A DNA stretch of 64,000 nucleotides from positions 1 through 64,000 of the forward strand of contig JBOEGO010000011.1 in the NCBI GenBank assembly GCA_050633465.1. Direction: 5' to 3'. The position numbers and the translations under genes were made by a program. This DNA is from UBA3069 sp050633465. GTDB taxonomy: Bacteria; Pseudomonadota; Alphaproteobacteria; Rhodobacterales; Rhodobacteraceae. The notes below the pieces were generated by a model that was not told where the DNA came from, searched no databases, and saw only the letters and a list, made by a program, of their open reading frames with translations. Numbering within the stretch: position 1 is the stretch's first letter; the number at the start of each line of letters is the position of its first letter. Shown here in pieces: positions 25,040 through 33,389 of the stretch.

Positions 25040-25699
25040 CTAGCGTTCAACGGCGATACGGTCCAACTGCCATACACTACGTGCGTAAACAGTTTCTGTG
25101 CGCCACTGCGGATCGGTGTCATATGGGAAAACAACCCACAGCGGCCCCTTGTCGCGGGCCGTCATCGGGGCACCATTGCGCAAATAGGCAATCAACGCCC
25201 CGTCCGCCCGCAGGTCTGCAACCGGCATTTCCACCATATAATCATTGATAGCCGTCAGTGACAGCATCCCCTGTTCCACCTTCAGGGCCTGCATCAGCTT
25301 GTGAATGCGGACCCCCTGAAACTCTTGCATTCCTTCGGTCCAGATCGTTGTGGTGCTGAACGTATCCTGCGGCAATGATTGCAGGTTTTCACGGTCAAAC
25401 AGATATTGTTGACTGCGCGCGCCATCGGCGACTGTCACGGTCAAAACAACGGTGCCTTTCGGGGCGGTATCCGGCTGGGGAATGGTGATCGCAGCGCGTT
25501 GCACATTGTCAGACAGGGCCGGATATGCGCCCATCGACACCCCGGCAAAGATCGCAAAACCGATACCTGCCAGCGCCGGACCGGAAAACGACAATCCAAA
25601 TTTGATATGGGGTTTTGGCAATGGCTTGCTCCGTGCATTTGGGTTCGAATCAGCGAAAACAGCGGGTTTTCGATGATGGTTCGTTGATGTTTCACGCAA
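25040..25699 (-). CDS. Membrane-anchored molybdopterin-oxidoreductase-like (pterin-fold) protein
   Basis: A protein of up to 219 residues with one hydrophobic segment (GPALAGIGFAIFAGVSMGA, about 40-58) followed by a sulfite-oxidase-like pterin-binding fold: QYLFDRENLQSLPQDTF, TEGMQEFQGVRIHKLMQAL, and the tail GPLWVVFPYDTDPQW. The ligand-binding cysteine of true SUOX enzymes is not seen, so it may be a sensor or binding protein, not an enzyme. No ATG is available before the hydrophobic segment. The start is TTG at 25699, or more credibly the TTG at 25621, which has GGAG seven bases upstream. It lies upstream of the hybrid kinase on the same strand, suggesting a periplasmic input module. Confidence 0.65.
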   Translation of the reverse strand: MRETSTNHHRKPAVFADSNPNARSKPLPKPHIKFGLSFSGPALAGIGFAIFAGVSMGAYPALSDNVQRAAITIPQPDTAPKGTVVLTVTVADGARSQQYLFDRENLQSLPQDTFSTTTIWTEGMQEFQGVRIHKLMQALKVEQGMLSLTAINDYMVEMPVADLRADGALIAYLRNGAPMTARDKGPLWVVFPYDTDPQWRTETVYARSVWQLDRIAVER

Positions 25700-25894
25700 C
25701 TATGATGCGAAAATGCTTATCCCGTCTACGCCCCTATGCTAAGGAGTAACCTATCCAAAGGGCTAGGCTCCTCGATGTTCGGGCCAAATAATATCTAACT
25801 GCTGTTAAGAAACTGATCAGGGGTATGCAGTAAACTTCGAAACCGGGGCGATAGCCCGCTTGTGCAGTATCAATGTTAGTTTGGTGGAAACGGA

Positions 25895-26512
25895 ATGACA
25901 AAAACACCCAGGTTGCTGATTGCCGATGACCACGAACTTGTCCGTGCGACAGTGGCGGCATTGTTGGGCGCCAAGGGTGCAATGGATGTAACGGAATGCG
26001 CCGATATGCCGTCGGCCCTGCGGTTCATTGGCCAGGAAGGGCCATTTGATCTGGTGTTGCTGGATTTCACCATGCCCGGCATGACCCTGCCCGACAGTCT
26101 TGAACTTGCCGTGAAACAAAATGCGCCGCATCCGGTGGCGATGCTGTCGGGCACCGCACCGCCCGATATTGCCCGACGGGCGTTGAACGCCGGTGCAAAG
26201 GGCATTTTATCCAAGGATATGGCCCCCGAAACGCTGGTCAACGCGATCCATATCATCCTGTCTGGCGATACATATGCCCCCCCCGCCTATTTGAACGGTG
26301 ACCGCGATGCGGGGCGCGCCATGCGGCTGACTCCGCGTGAAATGGATGTGCTGCGCGGCATTTGCGACGGTAAGGCGAACAAGGAAATCGCCCGCGACCT
26401 TGATGTCCAAGAGGTGACAGTCAAACTGCATGTCAAAACACTCTCGCGCAAACTGGGGGCACGCAATCGCACCCATGCCGCCATGATCGGGCGCGATTTG
26501 AAACTGGTATAA
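25895..26512 (+). CDS. Two-component response regulator, LuxR/NarL family
   Basis: A 205-residue regulator. The receiver domain (LLIADDHELVRATVAALLG, phosphoacceptor in LVLLDFTMPG, lysine in ILSKDMAPE) is followed by a GerE-type helix-turn-helix (LTPREMDVLRGICDG, then KEIARDLDVQEVTVKLHVKT) at about 145-200. It diverges from the pterin-fold/hybrid-kinase unit across a 195-base gap and is the probable phosphorelay output. Targets are unknown. ATG at 25895 after GTGGAAACGGA. Confidence 0.92.
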   Translation: MTKTPRLLIADDHELVRATVAALLGAKGAMDVTECADMPSALRFIGQEGPFDLVLLDFTMPGMTLPDSLELAVKQNAPHPVAMLSGTAPPDIARRALNAGAKGILSKDMAPETLVNAIHIILSGDTYAPPAYLNGDRDAGRAMRLTPREMDVLRGICDGKANKEIARDLDVQEVTVKLHVKTLSRKLGARNRTHAAMIGRDLKLV

Positions 26513-26583
26513 AACCGGCGCAACGCGCCATTCCATTTTTCGCATATAATGGCTAACCTGTTGATATCCAGCCGGAGAGCCAG

Positions 26584-27270
26584 ATGAACAGCATTCAAAC
26601 CTACCTGAAACAGATCGTTTATGGCGGCAATGACGGGATTGTAACAACCTTTGCCATTGTGTCCGGCTTTGCCGGGGCGCAAACCGAAGGCACCGCCGCG
26701 ATCGGCGGGTTGGCAGTGCTGGTTTTCGGTCTGGCCAACCTGTTCGCTGATGGGGTCAGCATGGGGTTGGGCGAATACCTGTCAGGGCGCGCGGAAACCG
26801 GCATGTTAACCACAAGGCGCAAACAGAATATGGCGCTGGCCGCGGCTTCTCCCGATGCCACCCGCATCAAATTGGGGCAGCTTCTGGCCGATGGCGGGAT
26901 GGATGGCGCAGATGCCGCACAGGCCGCCAGCCTTTTGGCCCGTCACCCCGAAACCGGCGCCAGACTGCTGATGGGATCAGGGCTGGGTGGCCATCTGCGC
27001 CCGGACCGGCCCAGCCTAAAGGGCATGATCACCTTTCTGGCCTTTGTCATGTTCGGCATCATCCCCCTCATTCCCTATTTGCTGATGGAAGCAGACACTG
27101 CCACTATGATCCTGTCGTCGGGCGCGACCTATCTGGCATTGACCGCGCTGGGCCTTTTGCGCTGGCGCACATCGGGCGAACATATTGTCCGCGCCCTTGG
27201 CGAAACCCTGTTGGTCGGGTTCATCTGCGCCAATGTCGCCTATGCTGTCGGGTGGCTGGTCGGGGGCTGA
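26584..27270 (+). CDS. VIT1/CCC1-family metal (Fe/Mn) transporter
   Basis: A 228-residue membrane protein of the vacuolar iron transporter family. The first helix carries KQIVYGGNDGIVTTFAIVSG, the signature segment with the proton/metal-binding Asp. The second has LFADGVSMGLGEYLSGRAE with the conserved Met and Glu. A short cytoplasmic metal-binding region follows, then three more helices. Bacterial homologues probably export Fe2+ or Mn2+. CCGGAGAGCCAG precedes the ATG. It follows the LuxR-type regulator by 71 bases and might share its transcript. Confidence 0.88.
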   Translation: MNSIQTYLKQIVYGGNDGIVTTFAIVSGFAGAQTEGTAAIGGLAVLVFGLANLFADGVSMGLGEYLSGRAETGMLTTRRKQNMALAAASPDATRIKLGQLLADGGMDGADAAQAASLLARHPETGARLLMGSGLGGHLRPDRPSLKGMITFLAFVMFGIIPLIPYLLMEADTATMILSSGATYLALTALGLLRWRTSGEHIVRALGETLLVGFICANVAYAVGWLVGG

Positions 27271-27277
27271 CCCGCCC

Positions 27278-28432
27278 CTAGCCGATCATGTCACTGCCCG
27301 GACCCAGCGTTTCATAATGGCGTTTCAACCTTTGCAACGCGATGCGCAGCACGATCTTGCCGGATCGTGCCGACCAGCCCATGCGCTTTTCGGCGCTTTC
27401 CAGCCCCTCCAGATAGCAACAACAGCGCAGCGCCACATCGCCCAATCCCGGCCCCAGATCGCGCAATACCCCCTCGACCCGTGCGCGCGCAGCAGATGCG
27501 CCCCCTGTGACCGGATCGCCCTGCCCTGCGCCCCCGGTGACGCCGCCGGTCATCAGGCTGTCCCAACGCTGGGTGGTGTTTTCTCCGATCTGGGCCAGTT
27601 CGAAATCTTCGCGAAACCGCTCTCCGGCGCGCACCAGATCGTCAGTCAGAAACGGCGCGCCGTCCTTGTCGCGCCGCCGCGCCAGCGCGGTCAGCGGGCT
27701 TTCGCCCATGGCGTAACGCATCCGGCGCGGGCGGTCCCCATCCTCTTCATCCTTGGGGATCGCGGCGGATTTGGCCGCCGTAAAGGGCGATTGCGCCTCG
27801 GCAAACCCTTTCGGGCTGGCGGCCTTGCGTGCGGCATTTTCGGCCTCGGCCAGCAGGCGCGCCAATGCGGTGCGCCCGGCCTGCGTGATCCGGTAACGCG
27901 ACACGCGGCCGGGATTTGCACATGTAATCCAATCCTTTAGCGCCATCGCCTCGGCCACGGCGCGGTCGACGACACCGGCGGGCGATGTATCGCCCTGCCC
28001 GTTGTTCTTGACCACGACGGCCTTGTCCATTTGTTCGGCGACGGCCAGTACCGCGCCTTTTTCGGCCAGCCGTCGCAGGATACGACGGCCCTCTTTTTTC
28101 AACATTTCTTCGGTCGGTGCATTGGCTGGCAGCGTTTGGGCATTCATCGACGGCATCTCCTTCGATCGGGTCAGATCGGCATGGTTGAAATGGGCAGTGC
28201 CCAACCGGCGCAAAGCGTGGTCAACCAACAAGTCGTCGCGGCGCAATTCGACCTTGCGGATCTGGCGCAAAATGGTCGAGGCATGACAGCCCGCATTTCG
28301 CGCCAATTCCCTGATCGGCAATCCCGTCTCGGTATGGGCCAAATAGCGCAACGCCGCGTCTGGCACCCAACTGGGTGGTGAAACGCCTGTGTTTGCGCCG
28401 GTTCCCCAAGACTGCATTCTGCCGTCCGTCAT
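27278..28432 (-). CDS. Helix-turn-helix DUF6456 protein
   Basis: A 384-residue protein. The N-terminal region has a helix-turn-helix (LPIRELARNAGCHASTILRQIRKVE split around residues 38-62). A winged-helix-like middle follows (ILRRLAEKGAVLAVAEQ, WITCANPGRVSRYRITQAG), and the C-terminal DUF6456 domain contains RYAMGESPLTALARRRDKDG, AGERFREDFELAQIGE and the cysteine run ALRCCCYLEGLES. DUF6456 resembles mobile-element/Mu-type DNA-binding or ATPase-associated modules but has no known role. The upstream region has a near-consensus CtrA half-site pair and DnaA-box-like sequences, and a second Rhodobacterales-type gene (DUF6477) diverges from it, so a cell-cycle link is possible. Start at 28432 after GAGGG. 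Confidence 0.7.
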   Translation of the reverse strand: MTDGRMQSWGTGANTGVSPPSWVPDAALRYLAHTETGLPIRELARNAGCHASTILRQIRKVELRRDDLLVDHALRRLGTAHFNHADLTRSKEMPSMNAQTLPANAPTEEMLKKEGRRILRRLAEKGAVLAVAEQMDKAVVVKNNGQGDTSPAGVVDRAVAEAMALKDWITCANPGRVSRYRITQAGRTALARLLAEAENAARKAASPKGFAEAQSPFTAAKSAAIPKDEEDGDRPRRMRYAMGESPLTALARRRDKDGAPFLTDDLVRAGERFREDFELAQIGENTTQRWDSLMTGGVTGGAGQGDPVTGGASAARARVEGVLRDLGPGLGDVALRCCCYLEGLESAEKRMGWSARSGKIVLRIALQRLKRHYETLGPGSDMIG

Positions 28433-28462
28433 AGGTCTTGCCCTCTGTCGTGAGTTATACAC

Positions 28463-28530
28463 GGGTTATCCCCAAAAGCATCCACAACCTAGGAGCGCAC
28501 TGGTTACCCATTGGTTAACAGTTTCCGGTT
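28463..28530. promoter_or_regulatory. Intergenic region with CtrA-like and DnaA-box-like motifs
   Basis: TTAC-N7-TTAA at 28504-28518 differs by one base from the CtrA consensus TTAA-N7-TTAA. TTATCCCCA (from 28467) and ATCCACAA (from 28480) each resemble the DnaA box TTATCCACA. The motifs lie in the divergent 220-base gap between the DUF6456 and DUF6477 genes. Function inferred only from motif similarity. Confidence 0.4.
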
Positions 28531-28652
28531 TTTCAACTATTGTTTCCAAAATATGAACAACTCGGGGACAGTCCGAACGCTGTCCGCAGGCATCACGCAA
28601 CACCGGTGCAACCTGTGCATTCTATGCCCATCACTCTGATGGAGCATGACCA

Positions 28653-28949
28653 ATGAAAGACCTGACAAGCATGATCGCCGGGCTGAAACGCCCCAAACTC
28701 CTGTCCCGCGCAGCGCAGATCGGCGCACAGCATTACCGCCGCGACACCCATTTGCGCATGGCATTGGACATGGCGGTTTTGCCCCGTCCCGGACAGGCGC
28801 TTTTGATATTGATGGAAATCGAATCCGAACTAAACCAGCGCCGCCGGGACCGCGACGCCAATTACCCGCCGGCGCGTCATGTTGGTGTTCTTATCGCCAT
28901 GCTGGGCGAGGTGAACGAAATGCGCCAAACAATGCCCCGCGTGCAATAA
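28653..28949 (+). CDS. DUF6477 family protein
   Basis: A 98-residue cytoplasmic protein with family-typical segments: SMIAGLKRPKLLSRAAQIG at the start, HYRRDTHLRMALDMAVLPRP in the middle, and LLILMEIESELNQRRRD at the end. It is conserved in Rhodobacterales and of unknown function; the charged helices suggest binding to a protein or nucleic acid. It diverges from the DUF6456 gene, and a strong hairpin follows its stop. Confidence 0.72.
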   Translation: MKDLTSMIAGLKRPKLLSRAAQIGAQHYRRDTHLRMALDMAVLPRPGQALLILMEIESELNQRRRDRDANYPPARHVGVLIAMLGEVNEMRQTMPRVQ

Positions 28950-28964
28950 CCGCAGAAAATGCAA

Positions 28965-28990
28965 AGGGCGAAGCGTGTTAACTTCGCCCT
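28965..28990. terminator. Bidirectional terminator between DUF6477 and mttB-like genes
   Basis: AGGGCGAAG (28965-28973) pairs perfectly with CTTCGCCCT (28982-28990) across an eight-base loop. It lies between convergent genes; downstream on the plus strand is a TTTGTTTTT run beginning about ten bases after the stem. Confidence 0.65.
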
Positions 28991-29015
28991 GCAACACTTT
29001 GTTTTTCAATATAAA

Positions 29016-30563
29016 TTATCCAAACGCATCCGGCATGGATGCCTTTTTTTCTGCCACATATGCGCGCAATGACTCCTCGGTTTCGGGGGCCATTTCGGGC
29101 TTTTGGTAATCGCCCAACAGTTTGCTTACCCGCGCCGATGCCAGCGCCATTGTATCGCGCGCGCCCTCGTCCGACCAGGTTTCATAGGGTTTGTAATCCA
29201 GGACATCCGAGCGCCAGAATGCCTCTTTGAAATTGGCCTGTGTATGCGCGCACCCCAGATAGTGACCGCCCGGCCCGACCTCGCGGATGGCATCCATCGC
29301 CTGGGCATTGTCGTCGATTGCGATTCCCGCGGCCATTTTGTGCAATGTGCCCAACTGGTCCGCATCCATGACGAACTTTTCATAGGACGACACCAGCCCG
29401 CCCTCCATCCAGCCGCAGGCGTGCAGCATAAAGTTGACCCCCGACAAAAGTCCCATATTCAGCGAATTTGCGGTTTCATAACCGGCCTGCGCATCGGGTA
29501 GTTTCGATCCGTTGAATGACCCGGAACTGCGATAGGGCAAGCCCATCCGCCGCGCCAACTGCCCCGCGCCATAGGTGATTTGCGCCGCCTCGGGCGTGCC
29601 AAAGGTAGGCGCGCCGGAATTCATGTCGATCGAGGTCACAAAGGCGCCGAAGATCACAGGCGCACCTTTTCGCACCAGTTGCGAATAGGCAATTCCGGCC
29701 AGAACCTCGGCCATGACCTGTGTCAGGGTGCCGGCCACCGACACCGGCGCCATCGCCCCGCCGACAATGAATGGCGAAATGATCGAGGCCTGATTGTTGC
29801 GTGCGTAAACCTCCAGGCTGCCCATCATCACATCATCAAATGTCAGCGGCGAATTGATGTTGATCAGCGAGGTCATAACCGTGTTTTTCTGCACGAAATC
29901 CTTGCCAAACAGCACCTCGCACATATCCACCGAATCCTGTGCGCGGCTGGGTTCGGTGACCGACCCCATAAAGGGTTTGTCCGACAGCGTCATATGCGCC
30001 ATCAGCATATCCAGATGGCGTTTGTTAACCGGCACATCGGTCGGTTCGCACACGGTCCCGCCGGAATGGTGCAACCATTTCGACATATAGCCCAGCTTCA
30101 CAAAATTATTGAAATCTTCCATCGTGGCATAGCGGCGCCCGCCCTTCATGTCATGCACAAAGGGTGGCCCGTAAACCGGTGCCAACACTAGGTTATTCCC
30201 GCCGATCACCACATTGCGCGCAGGGTTGCGGGCGTGTTGCGTGAACTGCGCGGGGGCTGTCTGGCACAGCTGGCGGGCCAACCCGCAGGGGATGCGCACA
30301 CGTTCGCCCTGCACATCTGCACCGGCCTCTTTCCACAGGCCCAAAGCATAGGGGTTATTAACGAAATTTACGCCGATCTCTTCCAGAATCGTTTCGGCGT
30401 TTGCTTCGATAATCTCCAGGGCTTCTTCGGTCAGGATCTCGAAATTCGGGATGTGGCGCGTGATATATTGCGCTGTCTCGAATGAAACCGCACTGCGCGC
30501 TGCCCGGCGCGCCGATCCGCCGCCGCCACGTGCCCGTCTGGATTGAACTTGCGCATCTGACAT
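29016..30563 (-). CDS. MttB-superfamily methyltransferase, non-pyrrolysine type
   Basis: A 515-residue protein homologous to archaeal trimethylamine:corrinoid methyltransferase MttB. Visible family segments include LTEEALEIIEANAETIL, APVYGPPFVHDMKGGRR, VCEPTDVPVNKRHLDMLM and SGSFNGSKLPDAQAGYETA. The frame is open throughout, so there is no in-frame amber codon and no pyrrolysine. Such members are widespread in marine bacteria; some act on glycine betaine or other quaternary amines, and many are unassigned. No corrinoid protein gene is adjacent. A BCCT osmolyte transporter lies 3 kb away. ATG at 30563 with AGGGG eight bases upstream. Confidence 0.88.
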   Translation of the reverse strand: MSDAQVQSRRARGGGGSARRAARSAVSFETAQYITRHIPNFEILTEEALEIIEANAETILEEIGVNFVNNPYALGLWKEAGADVQGERVRIPCGLARQLCQTAPAQFTQHARNPARNVVIGGNNLVLAPVYGPPFVHDMKGGRRYATMEDFNNFVKLGYMSKWLHHSGGTVCEPTDVPVNKRHLDMLMAHMTLSDKPFMGSVTEPSRAQDSVDMCEVLFGKDFVQKNTVMTSLININSPLTFDDVMMGSLEVYARNNQASIISPFIVGGAMAPVSVAGTLTQVMAEVLAGIAYSQLVRKGAPVIFGAFVTSIDMNSGAPTFGTPEAAQITYGAGQLARRMGLPYRSSGSFNGSKLPDAQAGYETANSLNMGLLSGVNFMLHACGWMEGGLVSSYEKFVMDADQLGTLHKMAAGIAIDDNAQAMDAIREVGPGGHYLGCAHTQANFKEAFWRSDVLDYKPYETWSDEGARDTMALASARVSKLLGDYQKPEMAPETEESLRAYVAEKKASMPDAFG

Positions 30564-30783
30564 TGTCAAAACCCCTGATAACGGCCCGAAACCGGGCGCT
30601 TTGATCCTTGTATTAACGCCCTACGCGCCCGCGTCCTAAGCGGTTAGCGGCTTTTCCGGTGCGAAAACGACATTGCCGCGCCACATCAACGGCGCATCAT
30701 CAGAAAATACAGAAAATCCGATGTAAATGCGGCAATCCAAACCCTGTGTTAAATCTTAGATGCGACCCTGCGGGCATTGCCAG

Positions 30784-31641
30784 ATGAAAGCCCGCACTAT
30801 GCCCCGTAATGCCATGACCGTGTTGCCATTTCTGTTGCTTGGTCTGCCCGCTTTTGCCGCGCCCCCGATATGCGAGGGATTCGGGCCGCAGACACCGCGT
30901 GATATTGCCGATAGGTTTGGGCGCAATAACAGTCACTTCAACATGGCCCCACCGGCAAGCGATATGAATTTGTGCAATATCCACACCCATACCAATGCCG
31001 AACACAAGGGGCCGGGGTTTTCAGTTTATGCCGGTGCAGGCGAACACGGCGGATACAAATGCAACGAAACCGCCAGCCTGACCCAATCGGAATTGTCCGC
31101 CCCGATGGGATCGCATGCAAACCCCGCGCAAGACGGCCATGAAACCGGCCATAAAAACCAGAAACGCTCGGGGTTTTCCGGGGTCAAACCCGGTGACACG
31201 ATCGAGGTGCATTGGGTCTTCTCCTCTTGTGATGTCTTTCCCGGCCCCGGTCTGGGGTCGTGTTCCATCCCCGATGTCTGCCTGAACCCGCAATTGCGGG
31301 TGGAATCGCAGGTATTTTTGGTCGTGAATGATCCGAATGCACTGGATTTTAACAGTTTCACCTATGGCGGCATTGCGAAAAACGGCCGCCATCAGCCGCG
31401 AACCCTGCCCGACAGATCCGGCACACCGGTGCAATTTGCCGGTTCCACCACCGGCACCAGCTATGACAATGACACCTGCTCCCCCCTACAAGTCACGTGG
31501 AGCGTGCGACCTGCCTGCATGAAAATTGACATCAATTCGCTGAACCGTTGGGCCGACCGCGGCAATCCGTTCTACGAAACCCATTCCCATGGTGTGCGTG
31601 AACTGGTCACCAATCCCGACCTATTGGCACCCATCAGATAG
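30784..31641 (+). CDS. Delta-class carbonic anhydrase (exported)
   Basis: About 285 residues with an N-terminal signal (MTVLPFLLLGLPAFA, cleavage near APPICEG). The core motif is NLCNIHTHTNAEHKGPGF, resembling the zinc-ligand region of delta-type carbonic anhydrases first found in diatoms. More family segments are VKPGDTIEVHWVFSSCDV and GTSYDNDTCSPLQVTW. Multiple cysteines (CEGF, NLCN, SSCD, GSCS, DVC) suggest disulfides in the periplasm. It would interconvert CO2 and bicarbonate at the cell surface. The start among 30784, 30799 and 30814 is uncertain because no clear ribosome-binding site is visible. Confidence 0.78.
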   Translation: MKARTMPRNAMTVLPFLLLGLPAFAAPPICEGFGPQTPRDIADRFGRNNSHFNMAPPASDMNLCNIHTHTNAEHKGPGFSVYAGAGEHGGYKCNETASLTQSELSAPMGSHANPAQDGHETGHKNQKRSGFSGVKPGDTIEVHWVFSSCDVFPGPGLGSCSIPDVCLNPQLRVESQVFLVVNDPNALDFNSFTYGGIAKNGRHQPRTLPDRSGTPVQFAGSTTGTSYDNDTCSPLQVTWSVRPACMKIDINSLNRWADRGNPFYETHSHGVRELVTNPDLLAPIR

Positions 31642-31735
31642 CGCGGCCAATCCGGCCCATTCGTTCCGGCAATTCCACGGCCTTACACTGCGCATGCCTC
31701 TTGCATGGATCGCGGGCGCGGTTTACGACGCGGAT

Positions 31736-33307
31736 ATGACCCAGACATCCCATGACCGCCTTCTTATCATAGACTTCGGAAGCCAGGTGACGCAGCTGAT
31801 TGCGCGTCGCCTGCGCGAATTGAGCGTCTATTGTGAAATCCACCCCTATCAGAACGTAAGCGATGCCTTTCTGGCAGAGTTCGCGCCAAAGGCCGTGATC
31901 TTCTCCGGCGGGCCGGATTCAGTGATGCGCGACGGCTCCCCCCGTCCGCCGCAATCGGTCTATGATCTGGGCGTGCCGATCCTTGGCATTTGCTATGGCC
32001 AGCAGGTTATGATGCATGATCTGGGTGGCCGGGTCGAAGCGGGCGAACAGGCCACCGCCGAATTCGGCCGCGCCTATGTGACGCCTGCGGATGCGCGCGA
32101 TGATTTCCTGACCGGCTGGTTCATGGATGCCAGCGCCCGCGAACAGGTCTGGATGAGCCACGGCGACCATGTTGCTGAAATCGCACCCGGTTTTCAGGTT
32201 TTGGGCACTTCGCCCGGTGCGCCATTTGCCATCACGGCAGATACTGCGCGACGCTTTTACGCGGTGCAATTCCACCCCGAGGTCCACCACACCCCGAACG
32301 GTGCCACGCTATATGAAAACTTTGTCCGGCTTGCCGGTTTCAGCGGCGACTGGACCATGGGCGCCTACCGCGAGGAAATGATCGCGAAAATCCGCGAACA
32401 GGTTGGTGACAAACAGGTGATCTGTGCCCTGTCCGGCGGTGTTGATTCATCGGTCACCGGCATCCTGCTGCACGAGGCAATCGGCGATCAACTGACCTGT
32501 GTGTTTGTTGATCACGGGTTGTTGCGCCTGAACGAAGCAGAACAGGTCGTGGCGATGTTTCGCGACAATTATAACCTGAACCTGATCCACGCCGACGAAT
32601 CCGATCTGTTTCTGGGTGAACTCGAAGGGGTCAGCGACCCTGAAACCAAGCGCAAAATCATCGGCAAACTGTTTATCGACGTGTTCCAGAAATACGCCGA
32701 CCAGATCGAGGGCGCGGAATTTCTGGCACAGGGCACATTGTATCCCGATGTGATCGAATCCGTTTCCTTTAGCGGCGGGCCATCTGTGACCATCAAATCG
32801 CACCATAATGTCGGCGGTCTGCCCGAAAAAATGGGGCTGAAACTGGTCGAGCCGCTGCGCGAATTGTTCAAGGACGAGGTGCGCACATTGGGCCACGAAC
32901 TGGGCCTGCCTGCTTCGTTCATTGGCCGCCACCCCTTTCCTGGTCCGGGTTTGGCGATCCGCTGCCCCGGTGAAATCACCCGTGAAAAACTGGATATCCT
33001 GCGCAAGGCAGACGCGGTTTACATCGACCAGATCCGCAAACACGGGTTGTATGATGACATCTGGCAGGCATTCGCCGCCATTTTGCCAATGCGCACCGTG
33101 GGCGTGATGGGCGACGGGCGCACCTATGATTACGCGCTGGCCCTGCGTGCCGTCACATCGGTGGATGGCATGACCGCGGATTACTATCCGTTCAGCCATG
33201 ATTTTCTGGGCGAAACCTCGACCCGTATCATCAACGAGGTCAAAGGCGTGAACCGCGTGTTTTATGACTGCACATCGAAACCGCCCGGAACGATCGAATT
33301 GGAATGA
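31736..33307 (+). CDS. guaA: GMP synthase (glutamine-hydrolysing)
   Basis: Converts XMP to GMP using glutamine and ATP. The 523 residues have both domains: class I amidotransferase (LLIIDFGSQVTQLIARRL, nucleophile in GICYGQQ, and AVQFHPEVHHT) and PP-loop synthetase (ALSGGVDSSVTGILLHEA). C-terminal dimerisation segment YDCTSKPPGTIELE is exact to family. The ATG at 31736 fits the family N-terminus; a 49-codon extension overlapping the carbonic anhydrase is rejected. A strong terminator follows. Confidence 0.98.
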   Translation: MTQTSHDRLLIIDFGSQVTQLIARRLRELSVYCEIHPYQNVSDAFLAEFAPKAVIFSGGPDSVMRDGSPRPPQSVYDLGVPILGICYGQQVMMHDLGGRVEAGEQATAEFGRAYVTPADARDDFLTGWFMDASAREQVWMSHGDHVAEIAPGFQVLGTSPGAPFAITADTARRFYAVQFHPEVHHTPNGATLYENFVRLAGFSGDWTMGAYREEMIAKIREQVGDKQVICALSGGVDSSVTGILLHEAIGDQLTCVFVDHGLLRLNEAEQVVAMFRDNYNLNLIHADESDLFLGELEGVSDPETKRKIIGKLFIDVFQKYADQIEGAEFLAQGTLYPDVIESVSFSGGPSVTIKSHHNVGGLPEKMGLKLVEPLRELFKDEVRTLGHELGLPASFIGRHPFPGPGLAIRCPGEITREKLDILRKADAVYIDQIRKHGLYDDIWQAFAAILPMRTVGVMGDGRTYDYALALRAVTSVDGMTADYYPFSHDFLGETSTRIINEVKGVNRVFYDCTSKPPGTIELE

Positions 33308-33340
33308 TCCTGTTAAGGGATGTTCAGACCAGACATAATA

Positions 33341-33375
33341 AACGCCCCGCAAGCATATGCCTGCGGGGCGTTTTT
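33341..33375 (+). terminator. Rho-independent terminator of guaA
   Basis: AACGCCCCGCAAGC pairs with GCCTGCGGGGCGTT around an ATAT loop with one mismatch, followed by TTTTT. It lies 34 bases after the guaA stop and just before the 3' end of the opposite-strand BCCT gene. Confidence 0.9.
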
Positions 33376-33389
33376 CTAATTTTCAAACC

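Noticed and set aside
25741..25775. Imperfect inverted repeat (AGGAG...CCTA / TAGG...TCCT) between the pterin-fold and LuxR genes
   Set aside because: Arms are interrupted and short; too weak to call an operator.
29016..30563. Possible pyrrolysine codon in the MttB homologue
   Set aside because: The frame is open from start to stop with no internal amber codon, so no recoding is needed.
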